From Fimenecus sp045632525 (GTDB lineage Bacteria > Bacillota > Clostridia > Oscillospirales > Acutalibacteraceae): a DNA stretch of 64,000 nucleotides. The notes beneath the pieces are model-generated. The model made no database searches, had not been told where the DNA came from, and saw only the letters and a program-made list of their open reading frames with translations. Shown one piece after another: positions 1 to 8,263 of this stretch (within the stretch, counting starts at the first letter, position 1; each line of letters opens with the position of its first letter). The stretch lies in assembly GCA_045632525.1 (NCBI GenBank), contig JAZQWV010000046.1, positions 1 through 64,000 of the forward strand. Reading direction: 5' to 3'. Made by a program: the position numbers and the translations under genes.

Positions 1-758
1 TTTGCCATAAAGAAATCATAGCCGCCCTTTTCGGCAGCATCAATGCTTAAATTAATGGTCTTGATTTCAATGTTCTTTTCGTTTTTGTTCTTGTCATAAA
101 CCTTGATATCATTTTTGCTGATTTCGATAAATTCACCATCATTAACAATATAGCAATCTTTGGTGTAGGGGAGAATAGCAGGAATATCAGAAGCCAGATA
201 ATTCTGATTTTCACCCTTGCCAAGAATTAAAGGGCTATCCTTTTTCATTGCAAAAACCTTGTCGTCATAGCCCTTGACAAGCATTGCAACTGCATATGAG
301 CCGTCTAATTTCTTCGAGACCTCAATAAGCGTGCCGAGGGCATCACCATTAAAGAGAGAGTCATAAAGCTGTGCAATAACCTCTGTGTCTGTCTGGGACT
401 TGAATTTATATCCCTTTTCAATAAGGTCATTTTTAAGCTCAATGTAGTTTTCGATAATTCCGTTGTGTACAAGTGTCACAACACCATTCATTGACTTGTG
501 AGGGTGAGCGTTAATCTGGTCAGGCGCACCGTGAGTAGCCCAACGAGTGTGACCGATTCCGATAGTGCCTTTTGGATTTATCTCATTGACACAATTCTCA
601 AGATTATCGATTCGTCCTTTTTCTTTGATAATAGAAACATCGTCACCCTTGATAGCGATTCCAGCAGAGTCATAGCCACGATATTCAAGACGACGAAGCC
701 CATCTAAAATAATGGGAGCAGCCTGTTCTTCACCTATAAAACCTACTATACCACACAT
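1..758 (-). CDS. glmS: GlmS, glutamine--fructose-6-phosphate aminotransferase (N-terminal part, cut by window edge)
   Basis: The enzyme makes glucosamine-6-phosphate from fructose-6-phosphate and glutamine, the first step to UDP-GlcNAc and peptidoglycan, in the cytoplasm. About 252 residues are visible. The start is fixed by an ATG at 756-758 after a GGAGG site and by the obligatory Cys2 (MCGIVGF), the N-terminal nucleophile of class II glutamine amidotransferases. Further family motifs follow: RGYDSAG near residue 27, HTRWATHG near 70 and HNGIIEN near 98. The remaining amidotransferase domain and the whole isomerase half lie left of the window. It is divergent from the membrane protein at 828, with 69 bp between the two starts. 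Identification is secure. Confidence 0.97.
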   Translation of the reverse strand, partial: MCGIVGFIGEEQAAPIILDGLRRLEYRGYDSAGIAIKGDDVSIIKEKGRIDNLENCVNEINPKGTIGIGHTRWATHGAPDQINAHPHKSMNGVVTLVHNGIIENYIELKNDLIEKGYKFKSQTDTEVIAQLYDSLFNGDALGTLIEVSKKLDGSYAVAMLVKGYDDKVFAMKKDSPLILGKGENQNYLASDIPAILPYTKDCYIVNDGEFIEISKNDIKVYDKNKNEKNIEIKTINLSIDAAEKGGYDFFMA

Positions 759-827
759 ATTTTTGCCTCCTTGAAGGTCTATTTTGAAAATTTTATGTCA
801 ATAATAATTCAGAAAGGAGCAACTTTT

Positions 828-1652
828 ATGAATTCATCTTTTATTAAACTCAATGCAAAAAAGCAGCTTATAAAATGCCACTTCAAATGCTTTTTGGTGT
901 CCTTTTTGCCCTATGTAACTATTGTTTTATTGGGTGCTCTGAATTATTATTTCTATATTTTGTTAAATAGCATTGCCCTTGATTCATCTTATGCTATCCA
1001 TCTTCGTGCGTCACTTCTGACTCTTAGCGTCTGCTTGTCAACAGCACTTTGGTTTATGACAAGACTTTTCACTAATCATTATTTTTATCTTAAAAGCAAA
1101 GGGCTGAGTATAAGCTTTTTTTCGTCAATAAAAAAACTTAAACCTCAAAAATATCTTGCACTTATTATTACAGAAATCTTAAAATTTTTCTTGAGCATTG
1201 CCTGGGCAAGCCTTTATTACTCACCCTGTATAGGGGTCGCTTTAACTCTGTATTCTTATTATACAAGCACTGACTTTACCTTTAATATCGGCTTAACACT
1301 TTTAATCGCAGTTTTTATTCTTTTTGTAATCGGCTCAGGTTTTCTTTATATCACCTTAAAAAGATATTCAATGACAAGCACTATAATCTTTTCTTGTGAC
1401 GAAAAGGATTCTCTTGAAATTCTCTCAAAAAGCACAGAAATAATGGAGGGCAGAAGCTTAAAGCTTTCACTTTTCAATGTTTCTTTTTTTGGGTGGATTT
1501 TATCTTGTGTCTTAATTGTTCCAATTATTTATGTTTTGCCATATAAACTGATGGCAAAATATAGCTATTATAATTTTGCAACAAGAAAAAAGGTGCAAGA
1601 AACTGCACCACAAAAGCCTATTGTTTTTTATATCAAAAGAAAAGAAGCATAA
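828..1652 (+). CDS. DUF975-like polytopic membrane protein
   Basis: A 274-residue integral membrane protein with about five or six hydrophobic segments (near residues 22-45, 60-80, 108-135, 145-175 and 220-245). The ATG at 828 is chosen because AAAGGAG lies just upstream; an upstream in-frame ATG at 771 has no ribosome site and lies in the glmS control region. The segment around residue 208, with a Met-Glu-Gly-Arg turn followed by LFNVSFFGW, resembles the DUF975 family, in which a similar motif precedes the last membrane pair. The function of that family is unknown. The gene stands alone and ends at a terminator shared with pduL. The family call is tentative; the membrane topology is clear. 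Confidence 0.8.
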   Translation: MNSSFIKLNAKKQLIKCHFKCFLVSFLPYVTIVLLGALNYYFYILLNSIALDSSYAIHLRASLLTLSVCLSTALWFMTRLFTNHYFYLKSKGLSISFFSSIKKLKPQKYLALIITEILKFFLSIAWASLYYSPCIGVALTLYSYYTSTDFTFNIGLTLLIAVFILFVIGSGFLYITLKRYSMTSTIIFSCDEKDSLEILSKSTEIMEGRSLKLSLFNVSFFGWILSCVLIVPIIYVLPYKLMAKYSYYNFATRKKVQETAPQKPIVFYIKRKEA

Positions 1653-1655
1653 AAA

Positions 1656-1683
1656 AAGGCACTCTCCAAAAGGAGAATGCCTT
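1656..1683. terminator. Bidirectional intrinsic terminator
   Basis: A 12-bp stem (AAGGCACTCTCC at 1656-1667 and GGAGAATGCCTT at 1672-1683) closes an AAAA loop. Read on the minus strand all pairs form (one G-U) and a run of seven T follows, so it mainly ends pduL. It also sits 4 nt after the stop of the plus-strand membrane protein. Confidence 0.9.
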
Positions 1684-1700
1684 CGTGTTTTTGTATTGAA

Positions 1701-2273
1701 TCAGAGAATAATACCCATTGTGCCAGGTGCGCAAAGTGCAGCATTTGATTCGTCTGTATCAATGTGCATTGCAAGTGCAAAGTTAGGGTGAACACGAACT
1801 ACAACATCACCGAAAGTAGTTGTTCTGTCTGCTGATTCTACCTTAACTTCAACGACCTGTTTGTCAACAAGACCATATTTTTCTGCATCATCTGGAGTCA
1901 TATGAATATGTCTCTTTGCAACGATAACGCCATTTTCGATTTCGATTTCACCCTTAGGACCAACGATTTTGCAACCTGGTGTGTTTGCGATGTCGCCTGA
2001 TTCTCTAACAACTGCTGCAACGCCAATTGAACGAGCATCAGATGCAGAAATTTCAACCTGTGTTGCAGGTCTAACAGGACCAAGAATTGACACGCCTGGG
2101 AACTGACCCTTAGGACCAATTACTGCGATTCTTTCTTCACAAGCATATTGACCTGGCTGAGAAAGGTCCTTTTTCTTAGTGAGCTCATAGCCTTCACCGA
2201 AAAGGATTTCAAGGTGCTCTTGTGAAATGTGAGCGTGTCTAGCACTTGTTTCAACTAAAACTGTTTTTTCCAT
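1701..2273 (-). CDS. pduL: Phosphate propanoyltransferase / phosphotransacylase PduL
   Basis: It interconverts acyl-CoA and acyl-phosphate (propionyl or acetyl). The 190 residues match the usual PduL length and contain the two zinc-binding histidine motifs of the family: RHAH at 12-15 and RHIHM at 121-125, plus the LGPVRP segment near 64. No microcompartment genes and no N-terminal targeting helix are present. The protein therefore probably acts in the cytosol as a housekeeping phosphotransacetylase, as in many Clostridia that lack Pta; that role is inferred. A promoter lies at 2322-2350 and a terminator follows, so it is monocistronic. Confidence 0.93.
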   Translation of the reverse strand: MEKTVLVETSARHAHISQEHLEILFGEGYELTKKKDLSQPGQYACEERIAVIGPKGQFPGVSILGPVRPATQVEISASDARSIGVAAVVRESGDIANTPGCKIVGPKGEIEIENGVIVAKRHIHMTPDDAEKYGLVDKQVVEVKVESADRTTTFGDVVVRVHPNFALAMHIDTDESNAALCAPGTMGIIL

Positions 2274-2321
2274 ATATCATTCTTCTTTCTTAAAAAATTT
2301 CAAATTTCGTTACCACACATT

Positions 2322-2350
2322 ATAATATAACTTTTTTGTCATTTTGTAAA
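2322..2350 (-). promoter_or_regulatory. Sigma-A type promoter for pduL
   Basis: Read on the minus strand: TTTACA (-35, 2345-2350), a 17-bp spacer, and TATTAT (-10, 2322-2327), about 50 bp before the pduL start. It lies immediately downstream of the stop codon of the neighbouring HAD gene. Confidence 0.7.
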
Positions 2351-2355
2351 GATGA

Positions 2356-3003
2356 TTAAAGCAATTCTTTAAATGAATTTATGTAATAATCTGCAACTTC
2401 TTTGATTTTATCAGTATCATTTGCAGAACTTTTGTCATAAACACCACAAACTGTGAAATTACCCTTTTTCGCACCACAAATGCCTTCGATAATATCTTCA
2501 AAAACAATGCAATCTTCAGGGGCAACACCCATTCTTTCTGCAGCGAGAAGATAAATATCAGGCTCAGTTTTGCCGATGTTTATTTCACTTACATAAGCAA
2601 AGGTGTCAAAGAAATCAAAAATCCCGTGTTTTTTAAGGGTGCCTTCACACACAACTCTTTCACTTGCCGTTGCAAAAGACATTTTAACCCCTTTTTCGTG
2701 AAGGGATTTAAGATATTCAAACACACCTGGTTTCAAATCAACATCATTGAGATAACCCTGTGTGCAAAGTTCGAGCCATTCGTCAACGATTTCGTCAATA
2801 TCTTCTTTGATGTTATATTTCTCTTTTGTGTAAACCGCTGCGGCTTTCAAATGCATATTTTTAATGACTTCGATATATTCAGGGGTAACTTTCAAATTGC
2901 GTCTTCTGAAAAACTCTTCGTCAACATCGTGCCAGATGTGCATTGAGTCAAGCAGTGTGCCGTCTAAATCAAAAATAGCACCTTTAAATTCTTTAATATC
3001 CAT
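2356..3003 (-). CDS. HAD family hydrolase, beta-phosphoglucomutase/phosphatase-like (subfamily IA)
   Basis: A 215-residue HAD phosphatase, probably acting on a sugar phosphate. Motif I is FDLDGTLLDS near residues 11-20. A helical cap follows (residues 20-85). Then come motif II in FATASE, the motif III lysine in GKTEPDIY and motif IV in VFEDIIEG. The ATG at 3003 is preferred over longer in-frame starts because GGAG lies 6 nt upstream. It begins 1 nt after the TGA of the Cof-type gene, so the two are probably translationally coupled. The substrate cannot be told from sequence. Confidence 0.88.
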   Translation of the reverse strand: MDIKEFKGAIFDLDGTLLDSMHIWHDVDEEFFRRRNLKVTPEYIEVIKNMHLKAAAVYTKEKYNIKEDIDEIVDEWLELCTQGYLNDVDLKPGVFEYLKSLHEKGVKMSFATASERVVCEGTLKKHGIFDFFDTFAYVSEINIGKTEPDIYLLAAERMGVAPEDCIVFEDIIEGICGAKKGNFTVCGVYDKSSANDTDKIKEVADYYINSFKELL

Positions 3004-3004
3004 A

Positions 3005-3847
3005 TCATTCTCCAAATACATATTTGTTGATTGCTTTCGCAACACCACCATTGTCGTTGGTGTCAGTCGCATATTTTGCGGTGGACTTCACAAGGTCTGT
3101 TCCGTTTGCCATAGCAAAAGAGTAGTCAGCAAAGGAAAGCATTGAACAGTCATTTTCACCGTCGCCAAAACACATTACATTTGTGCCATCAATACCCATT
3201 GCCTTGCAAAGACCTTCAATTGCAAATCCTTTGGTTGCTTTTTCATGAGTCATTTCAAGATTTCCGTTTTTGCCTTTAACAATAGGGAATGAAGATGCAA
3301 AAGCCACATCACAATTATTCGAAATCTTTTCTTCAAGTTCTATTCTTTCTTCAGCAGTAAGTGACAAAATATTAAGCTTTTCGATACCCTTACCATCAAT
3401 GAATTCTTCAAGAGAAGAAACAGGTTTAATGAAATCCTTGAGTAAATCGTGAATATGAGGTGAAACATGCTCGCCATCAAACATAGCATAGCTTTCATTA
3501 TTCATATAGCAATCGCCGTCAAAATAGATTTCATAAATAAGGTTATAGTCCTTTAAAATATTGAAAATTTCAACAGACTCCGAGTTGCTCATAAGTGTTG
3601 AGCAAACAACTTGTCCCGTATGTAAATCATAAGTAATAGCACCGTTTGATGTAATAAGATAATCGAGAAATGGTAATTGTTCCACAACATAATCAGCAAG
3701 AATTTTTGTGCGACCGCTTGCAATTGCAACCTTGATTCCCATCTCGTGAGCCTTTTTAAAGGACTCAATGTTTTCTTTTGGAATTGTTAAGTGATTACTA
3801 TTCAAAAATGTACCGTCAAGGTCGGTTACAATAAGTTTTATATCCAT
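3005..3847 (-). CDS. Cof-type HAD-IIB phosphatase
   Basis: A 280-residue HAD of the Cof/YbiV-like group, which hydrolyses sugar phosphates and related metabolites. Motif I is TDLDGTFLNS near residues 8-17. Motif II is IASGRT near 43, with the C2b cap between. Motif III/IV is seen as KGFAIEGLC followed by CFGDGENDCSML, where the GDGEND acidic cluster binds Mg2+. It is the first gene of a two-gene unit with the HAD at 2356. It starts 9 bp after the stop of the FkbM gene, which may belong to the same transcript. Confidence 0.9.
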   Translation of the reverse strand: MDIKLIVTDLDGTFLNSNHLTIPKENIESFKKAHEMGIKVAIASGRTKILADYVVEQLPFLDYLITSNGAITYDLHTGQVVCSTLMSNSESVEIFNILKDYNLIYEIYFDGDCYMNNESYAMFDGEHVSPHIHDLLKDFIKPVSSLEEFIDGKGIEKLNILSLTAEERIELEEKISNNCDVAFASSFPIVKGKNGNLEMTHEKATKGFAIEGLCKAMGIDGTNVMCFGDGENDCSMLSFADYSFAMANGTDLVKSTAKYATDTNDNGGVAKAINKYVFGE

Positions 3848-3856
3848 TTCTATCTC

Positions 3857-4909
3857 CTAATTGCAATAAATATTAGTGTCCCAAAATGAGATGTGTTTAT
3901 GATGACGAAGATAAATCTTGTAATCAGCATTTATCTCTTTGACTTTGTTTATAAGAGCAAAAATATCTTCACTTCTGTGATAAACAGCCATACAAAGCTT
4001 TGGCTTATTCTGTAAAGACTTAAAAGCACCTTTGAACATCTCACTTTCAGCACCTTCAATATCAATATTTATATAAGAAAAGTCACCATATTTTTCGGTG
4101 ATATAATCAACACAGAGCGACTGTTTTTCTTCGCCGATTTTATTGGCGGAAGCACCGCGTCCCTTGTTGCCGTCAAAGGTCAAAACACAGTTTTCAGACC
4201 ATATAGCATTGTTGAGAGTCACACAGTTTTCTATGGTTTCACAGTTAATCTGTAATTTTTTGAATGTTCTTGTGTCAGGCTCAACTGCAACAATTTTTTT
4301 ATAAGACTTTGCATATTTCAAGAATTCTTCCACAGTATCCCCACGATAAGCACCAAGGTCAAGAAAACTCTCATTTTCACCTAAACTCAAGATAGAAAAT
4401 GCTTCGTCTTTATCTGTTTCGCATTGGAAACAGTAGTTCAAATCACCTGTAATCTGAAACTTTATAATATTCTCAAACACTTTTCTCGATTGCTCGTCAC
4501 AGAGATGAGAATAGGCTAACTCAATCTCGTCAATATACTTTTCTAAAAACTCTTTGTTAAAAATATTGTCACCATAAACGGGGACTGATGGCATTATAAC
4601 CTTGTGTCGTTTTGATAAAGCCTTAATATTATCAATAACTTCTGCTAATGGACTTGCAAAACAAAGCACAATCACAAAGTCATCATATTCATTTTCAAGT
4701 TGTGATATGGATTTGACTTGAAACCCGTGAAAACTACGGTTTCTCACAAAGCCATCACTTGCACACACGGCAGAAGCTTTGATTTTTAATCGGTCAAGTT
4801 CTTCAAAAACTCTGTCTGCGCCGTTACCTGTGCCGTAAATAGCAATGGGTAGGGAAGTGCTTTGAAGAAAATCCCAGCTTGATTCAACTTTAAGCAGATT
4901 TTTAAACAC
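3857..4909 (-). CDS. FkbM family SAM-dependent methyltransferase
   Basis: A 350-residue protein. Residues about 18-130 form a Rossmann-like segment opened by IAIYGTGNGAD. Residues about 175-345 form the FkbM methyltransferase domain with the SAM-binding FLDLGAYRGDT loop, VAVEPD and INIDIEGAE motifs. FkbM enzymes O-methylate sugars or small molecules; the acceptor here is unknown. The start is a GTG at 4907-4909 with a weak GGTGG site, so it is less certain than others. It is followed at 9 bp by the Cof-type phosphatase. Confidence 0.85.
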   Translation of the reverse strand: MFKNLLKVESSWDFLQSTSLPIAIYGTGNGADRVFEELDRLKIKASAVCASDGFVRNRSFHGFQVKSISQLENEYDDFVIVLCFASPLAEVIDNIKALSKRHKVIMPSVPVYGDNIFNKEFLEKYIDEIELAYSHLCDEQSRKVFENIIKFQITGDLNYCFQCETDKDEAFSILSLGENESFLDLGAYRGDTVEEFLKYAKSYKKIVAVEPDTRTFKKLQINCETIENCVTLNNAIWSENCVLTFDGNKGRGASANKIGEEKQSLCVDYITEKYGDFSYINIDIEGAESEMFKGAFKSLQNKPKLCMAVYHRSEDIFALINKVKEINADYKIYLRHHKHISFWDTNIYCN

Positions 4910-5037
4910 GCCTACACCACCATTCGTTAAACATTAAATAGAATAATAACATATTTTGTCGTTATTTACAATAAAACTGTTGACGATATTTGAACTTTGC
5001 AATAGAATATTTTTATCGAAGTTTTTGGAGATTGTTT

Positions 5038-5919
5038 ATGAAGAAAAACTTAAGAGCAAGAACAATGTTAATAATCTCAATGTCCGTTTTCGGCACAATT
5101 GGTCTTTTTGTGCGAAACATCCCATTGCCATCGGGTGAGATTGCTCTTTACAGAGCAGTGCTTGCTATGATTCTTATTGGTTCTTTTCTGGGTGTGACAA
5201 AACAAAAAATCCCATTTGATAAAATCAAAAAAGAAATTCCGTGGCTTGTGTTGTCGGGTATTGCAATGGGATTTAACTGGATACTGCTCTTTGAAGCATA
5301 TAAATATACAACCGTGTCAGTTGCAACATTGAGTTATTATTTTGCACCCGTTATTGTCACAATTGCGTGTCCAATACTCTTTAAAGAAAAAATGAAAGCA
5401 AAACAATGGATTTGTTTTGTTATGTCAACTTTGGGTATCGTTTTAATCACAGGAATAGGGGATTTGAGCCAAGGGGATAGCCATATCAAAGGCATTTTGT
5501 TCGGGCTTGGTGCAGCAACTCTCTATGCAACAGTTATTCTCGTGAATAAATTTATAAAGAATGTTGATGGAATACATAGAACATTTTTGCAATTTATGGC
5601 AGCCGTAATTGTGCTTGTGCCTTATGTTGCATTGACTGATGGTGTAAATCTCGCAAGCCTTGACTTTAAAGGCTGGGGCTTTTTGCTTGTGATTGGTATC
5701 GTTCACACAGGGATTACATATTGTTTGTATTTCTCATCACTTAAAGAATTACCGGGGCAAAAAGCAGCAATTTTAAGCTATATTGACCCACTTGTAGCAG
5801 TTTTGGTGTCAGTTGTAATTCTCAATGAAAAAATGACATTTATGCAAATTATAGGTGGCATTTTGATTTTAGGTTTTACCCTCTGGAACGAAATCCCATC
5901 AAAAAAAGAGAATAATTAA
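5038..5919 (+). CDS. EamA/DMT family transporter
   Basis: A 293-residue membrane protein with about ten predicted helices in two EamA repeats (residues about 5-130 and 150-290), the layout of drug/metabolite exporters such as RhaT- or YdcZ-like carriers. The ATG at 5038 is chosen because TTTTTGGAG lies 7 nt upstream; a longer in-frame start at 4990 lacks such a site. It is transcribed away from the FkbM gene. The substrate is not predictable. Confidence 0.88.
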   Translation: MKKNLRARTMLIISMSVFGTIGLFVRNIPLPSGEIALYRAVLAMILIGSFLGVTKQKIPFDKIKKEIPWLVLSGIAMGFNWILLFEAYKYTTVSVATLSYYFAPVIVTIACPILFKEKMKAKQWICFVMSTLGIVLITGIGDLSQGDSHIKGILFGLGAATLYATVILVNKFIKNVDGIHRTFLQFMAAVIVLVPYVALTDGVNLASLDFKGWGFLLVIGIVHTGITYCLYFSSLKELPGQKAAILSYIDPLVAVLVSVVILNEKMTFMQIIGGILILGFTLWNEIPSKKENN

Positions 5920-5949
5920 AAACAATTATCATATAATAGAAAAAAGTAC

Positions 5950-5978
5950 TTGACAAAAGCACATTCAAAGTGTATTAT
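5950..5978 (+). promoter_or_regulatory. Near-consensus promoter for the initiator tRNA
   Basis: TTGACA (5950-5955), 17-bp spacer, TATTAT (5973-5978), about 35 bp before the tRNA. This is the strength expected for a stable-RNA gene. Confidence 0.85.
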
Positions 5979-6012
5979 TATATAGCACTCTTTGAGAGCA
6001 TAAACTAAATAT

Positions 6013-6091
<79 letters not shown>

Positions 6092-6095
6092 TAAG

Positions 6096-6124
6096 CCTTG
6101 GAACTACGCGGTTTCAAGGTTTTT
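6096..6124 (+). terminator. Island-supplied terminator for tRNA-fMet
   Basis: A 9-bp stem (CCTTGGAAC at 6096-6104, GTTTCAAGG at 6111-6119, one G-U) with a 6-nt loop is followed by TTTTTATTTT. It lies just inside the island, replacing the original tRNA terminator that is now at 13259. Confidence 0.85.
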
Positions 6125-6221
6125 ATTTTGCTTTGAAGAGACAACGGATTTAAGTAATTTCCCTCCCTTTTCCCTCCGAGGCCTTAAAAAAGAGCGTTTT
6201 ATCTAATTTTATCAGTAATTT

Positions 6222-6263
6222 AAAAGCCCTCCAAGTTGATTAAATTCAAAATGAAGGGCTTTT
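6222..6263 (-). terminator. Probable terminator of the ATPase-RloB operon
   Basis: AAAAGCCCT (6222-6230) pairs with AGGGCTTTT (6255-6263) across a 24-nt loop, immediately after the RloB stop codon at 6268. The long loop makes it weaker than typical. Confidence 0.55.
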
Positions 6264-6267
6264 ATTC

Positions 6268-6954
6268 TTATTCTAACAAATCATCAAGGTAGTCTTTAAG
6301 TTCATTTACCAAATGATGCACTTTGGTGCATGGATCTTGCAAAGATGGTTTCACATTTTTATCATATATATCTTCTATTCGCTTGGCATGACCAATTGCA
6401 GCTTTTAAACTTCCATAAGTTGTAACCAACTCAAATATCCTAGGATCAGCTTTATCATATCCATTTGGATTCATTCCAAGCTTTTTAAAGTGGGAGTCTA
6501 ACTTATCCACCCAATCTTTTCTATGTAATGCAGAATCAGAATAGTCAAAATGAAGATATAGCCAATATTCAAAGGATTGGTTACTCCATGCAATTCGATA
6601 ACCGTATTTTTCACACAATGCAATAGCCTCGTCAAAATCATCAAAATCATCTTTATCAAATACGATCCACACTTGATTATACATAATTGGTGCTCGAGAA
6701 ACAATTTTAGCTGTTTCTTCTACAAGACTTTTTGTGCATTTGCCTTCACCACAAGTATCTATTATAGGCATTTCGACATTGATACTTTGTCCATACTTTT
6801 TATTAATATGTTGAGCTAGTCCGTTAAAATACAATGGTTCCGTTTTTTCGCCTTCGGATACAATTAAAAAAGAATTGGGCTTAGGTGTTCGTATCTCTTT
6901 CTTTCTATCTTTTAATTTGGCGCGTCTCTTTTTGAAAATATCATCCGACCCCAC
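6268..6954 (-). CDS. RloB-like protein (TOPRIM-like nuclease partner of an AAA ATPase)
   Basis: 228 residues. The N-terminal part has a basic stretch and then IVSEGEKTEPLYF (residues 31-43), followed by VFDKDDF (98-104): the glutamate and aspartate motifs of the RloB/TOPRIM-like fold. NQSFEYWLYLHF (125-136) is a further family signature. RloB proteins occur beside ATPases in restriction and abortive-infection loci (RloA/RloB, AbiL type). Here the ATPase gene ends 2 nt upstream, so the two form one translational unit. The GTG start is supported by AAGGAGG 7 nt upstream. The defence role is inferred from pairing and location in a mobile island. Confidence 0.85.
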   Translation of the reverse strand: MGSDDIFKKRRAKLKDRKKEIRTPKPNSFLIVSEGEKTEPLYFNGLAQHINKKYGQSINVEMPIIDTCGEGKCTKSLVEETAKIVSRAPIMYNQVWIVFDKDDFDDFDEAIALCEKYGYRIAWSNQSFEYWLYLHFDYSDSALHRKDWVDKLDSHFKKLGMNPNGYDKADPRIFELVTTYGSLKAAIGHAKRIEDIYDKNVKPSLQDPCTKVHHLVNELKDYLDDLLE

Positions 6955-6956
6955 AG

Positions 6957-8159
6957 TTAATCCTCCTTAAAAGTAAAATCTTTTAAAATAGGAATGCCAC
7001 CATAGACTCCACCCAAATAGTCTTTTCTAAAAGATTTATCATTTCTAACTTTATACTCAGCTAATGAAAAAATTGAAGCTTCACCATTTTCATTTTTACT
7101 AGTAAACCAGATTTGATCTCGACGCATAAATCTTCCATCTAAAAGTGTTGTGTCATGAGTTGTATAAATCAATTGACCATTTTGACTTTCTTTATAAAAC
7201 AAATCAATAATATACTTTTGTAGTAATGGATGCAGTTGATTGTTTAATTCATCAATAATCAATCCTTTTCCATATAACGCTGCAACTTTGACATAAGAAT
7301 ATATTGTAATTGCCCGTTTAGTCCCATTAGACTCCAAATCCAAAGGAAGAAGATATTTTTCTTTATCTTTCCCAATATGATAAGTATAAACACTAATTTT
7401 ATTTTTGTTTCTTTCGACTTCAATATCCTTGATTCCAACATCAATGGCGTTTAGAAATGACAGTAAACTCTCTTTCTCTTTTTCATCAAAACTCTTTTCG
7501 AAATAATAATCCAGCATGCTCTTTGCTTCGCCATCGCAAGAAAAAGAGAGTGGTAAAAAAGATAATACACAATAAAGAACATCTCGAAATACATTTGTTT
7601 TCAATTTTAAACTACTAAAAAAAGATAAAGCTAACACATCGCTATCAATGTCTAAAAGATATTTCTCGCAAGATTGTTTTACAGATGCACCTAACTCAAT
7701 TTGTTTCAAATCTCTTTCTAATACAGTAACAGTTCTCTTAGTTTTAAGAGATTTTTTATAAAGCCACTCATACTTAATTTTAGTTTTATTATAAATAAAC
7801 CCATAACGATATTCATTTCCATTAAGACGATATACAGCTTCAAACTCAGTATCATCTTCGATAGAGTTCTGATCAAGCAAAAACGGAAAATACCATTGAC
7901 TTAAAAAGGGCTCTTCCTCTTTTTCGTTTTGTTTAAATGAACCACCAACTATTGTGCGAAAATACCCATAGGCATCAACAAAATTAGATTTACCACTAGC
8001 ATTTGCTCCGTAAATTGAGGCTACTTTCAACAGAGAATCTTCATTTTCTTGATTAATTAAATTGTATTGATGCTCTTTGTACGATTTAATGGCACGCATA
8101 TCAAAAACCACTTCATCTTTAAAAGGCCCATAGTTTTTAAATCTAAACATTACAAGCAT
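6957..8159 (-). CDS. AAA15-family ATPase (RloA/AbiL-like defence ATPase)
   Basis: A 400-residue OLD/SMC-like ATPase without a nuclease domain. FKNYGPFKD opens the fold. Walker A is GANASGKS at residues 51-58. A late Walker B-like LIIDELNNQLHP motif precedes a switch histidine in TTHDTTLLD. The ATG at 8159 is favoured by GGGGGAG 8 nt upstream over an upstream in-frame start at 8210. Together with RloB it should form an ATPase-sensor/effector pair. Phage defence is the known role of such pairs but is not shown here. Confidence 0.87.
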   Translation of the reverse strand: MLVMFRFKNYGPFKDEVVFDMRAIKSYKEHQYNLINQENEDSLLKVASIYGANASGKSNFVDAYGYFRTIVGGSFKQNEKEEEPFLSQWYFPFLLDQNSIEDDTEFEAVYRLNGNEYRYGFIYNKTKIKYEWLYKKSLKTKRTVTVLERDLKQIELGASVKQSCEKYLLDIDSDVLALSFFSSLKLKTNVFRDVLYCVLSFLPLSFSCDGEAKSMLDYYFEKSFDEKEKESLLSFLNAIDVGIKDIEVERNKNKISVYTYHIGKDKEKYLLPLDLESNGTKRAITIYSYVKVAALYGKGLIIDELNNQLHPLLQKYIIDLFYKESQNGQLIYTTHDTTLLDGRFMRRDQIWFTSKNENGEASIFSLAEYKVRNDKSFRKDYLGGVYGGIPILKDFTFKED

Positions 8160-8263
8160 AATTTCTCCCCCTTTGTTATTATTATAAGCACAAAAAGTGC
8201 ATTTAGTCAATAAATTTGTGATTTTTTCTCAAAAAAGTTTTTGTAATTCACAATTAAGCAATA

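Noticed and set aside
771..827. Longer N-terminus of the DUF975-like protein
   Set aside because: The upstream ATG has no ribosome site and would fall in the control region of glmS; AAAGGAG supports the start at 828.
3004..3072. Longer N-terminus of the HAD hydrolase
   Set aside because: It would overlap the end of the Cof-type gene by about 70 bp; the start at 3003 has GGAG at ideal spacing and aligns with motif I.
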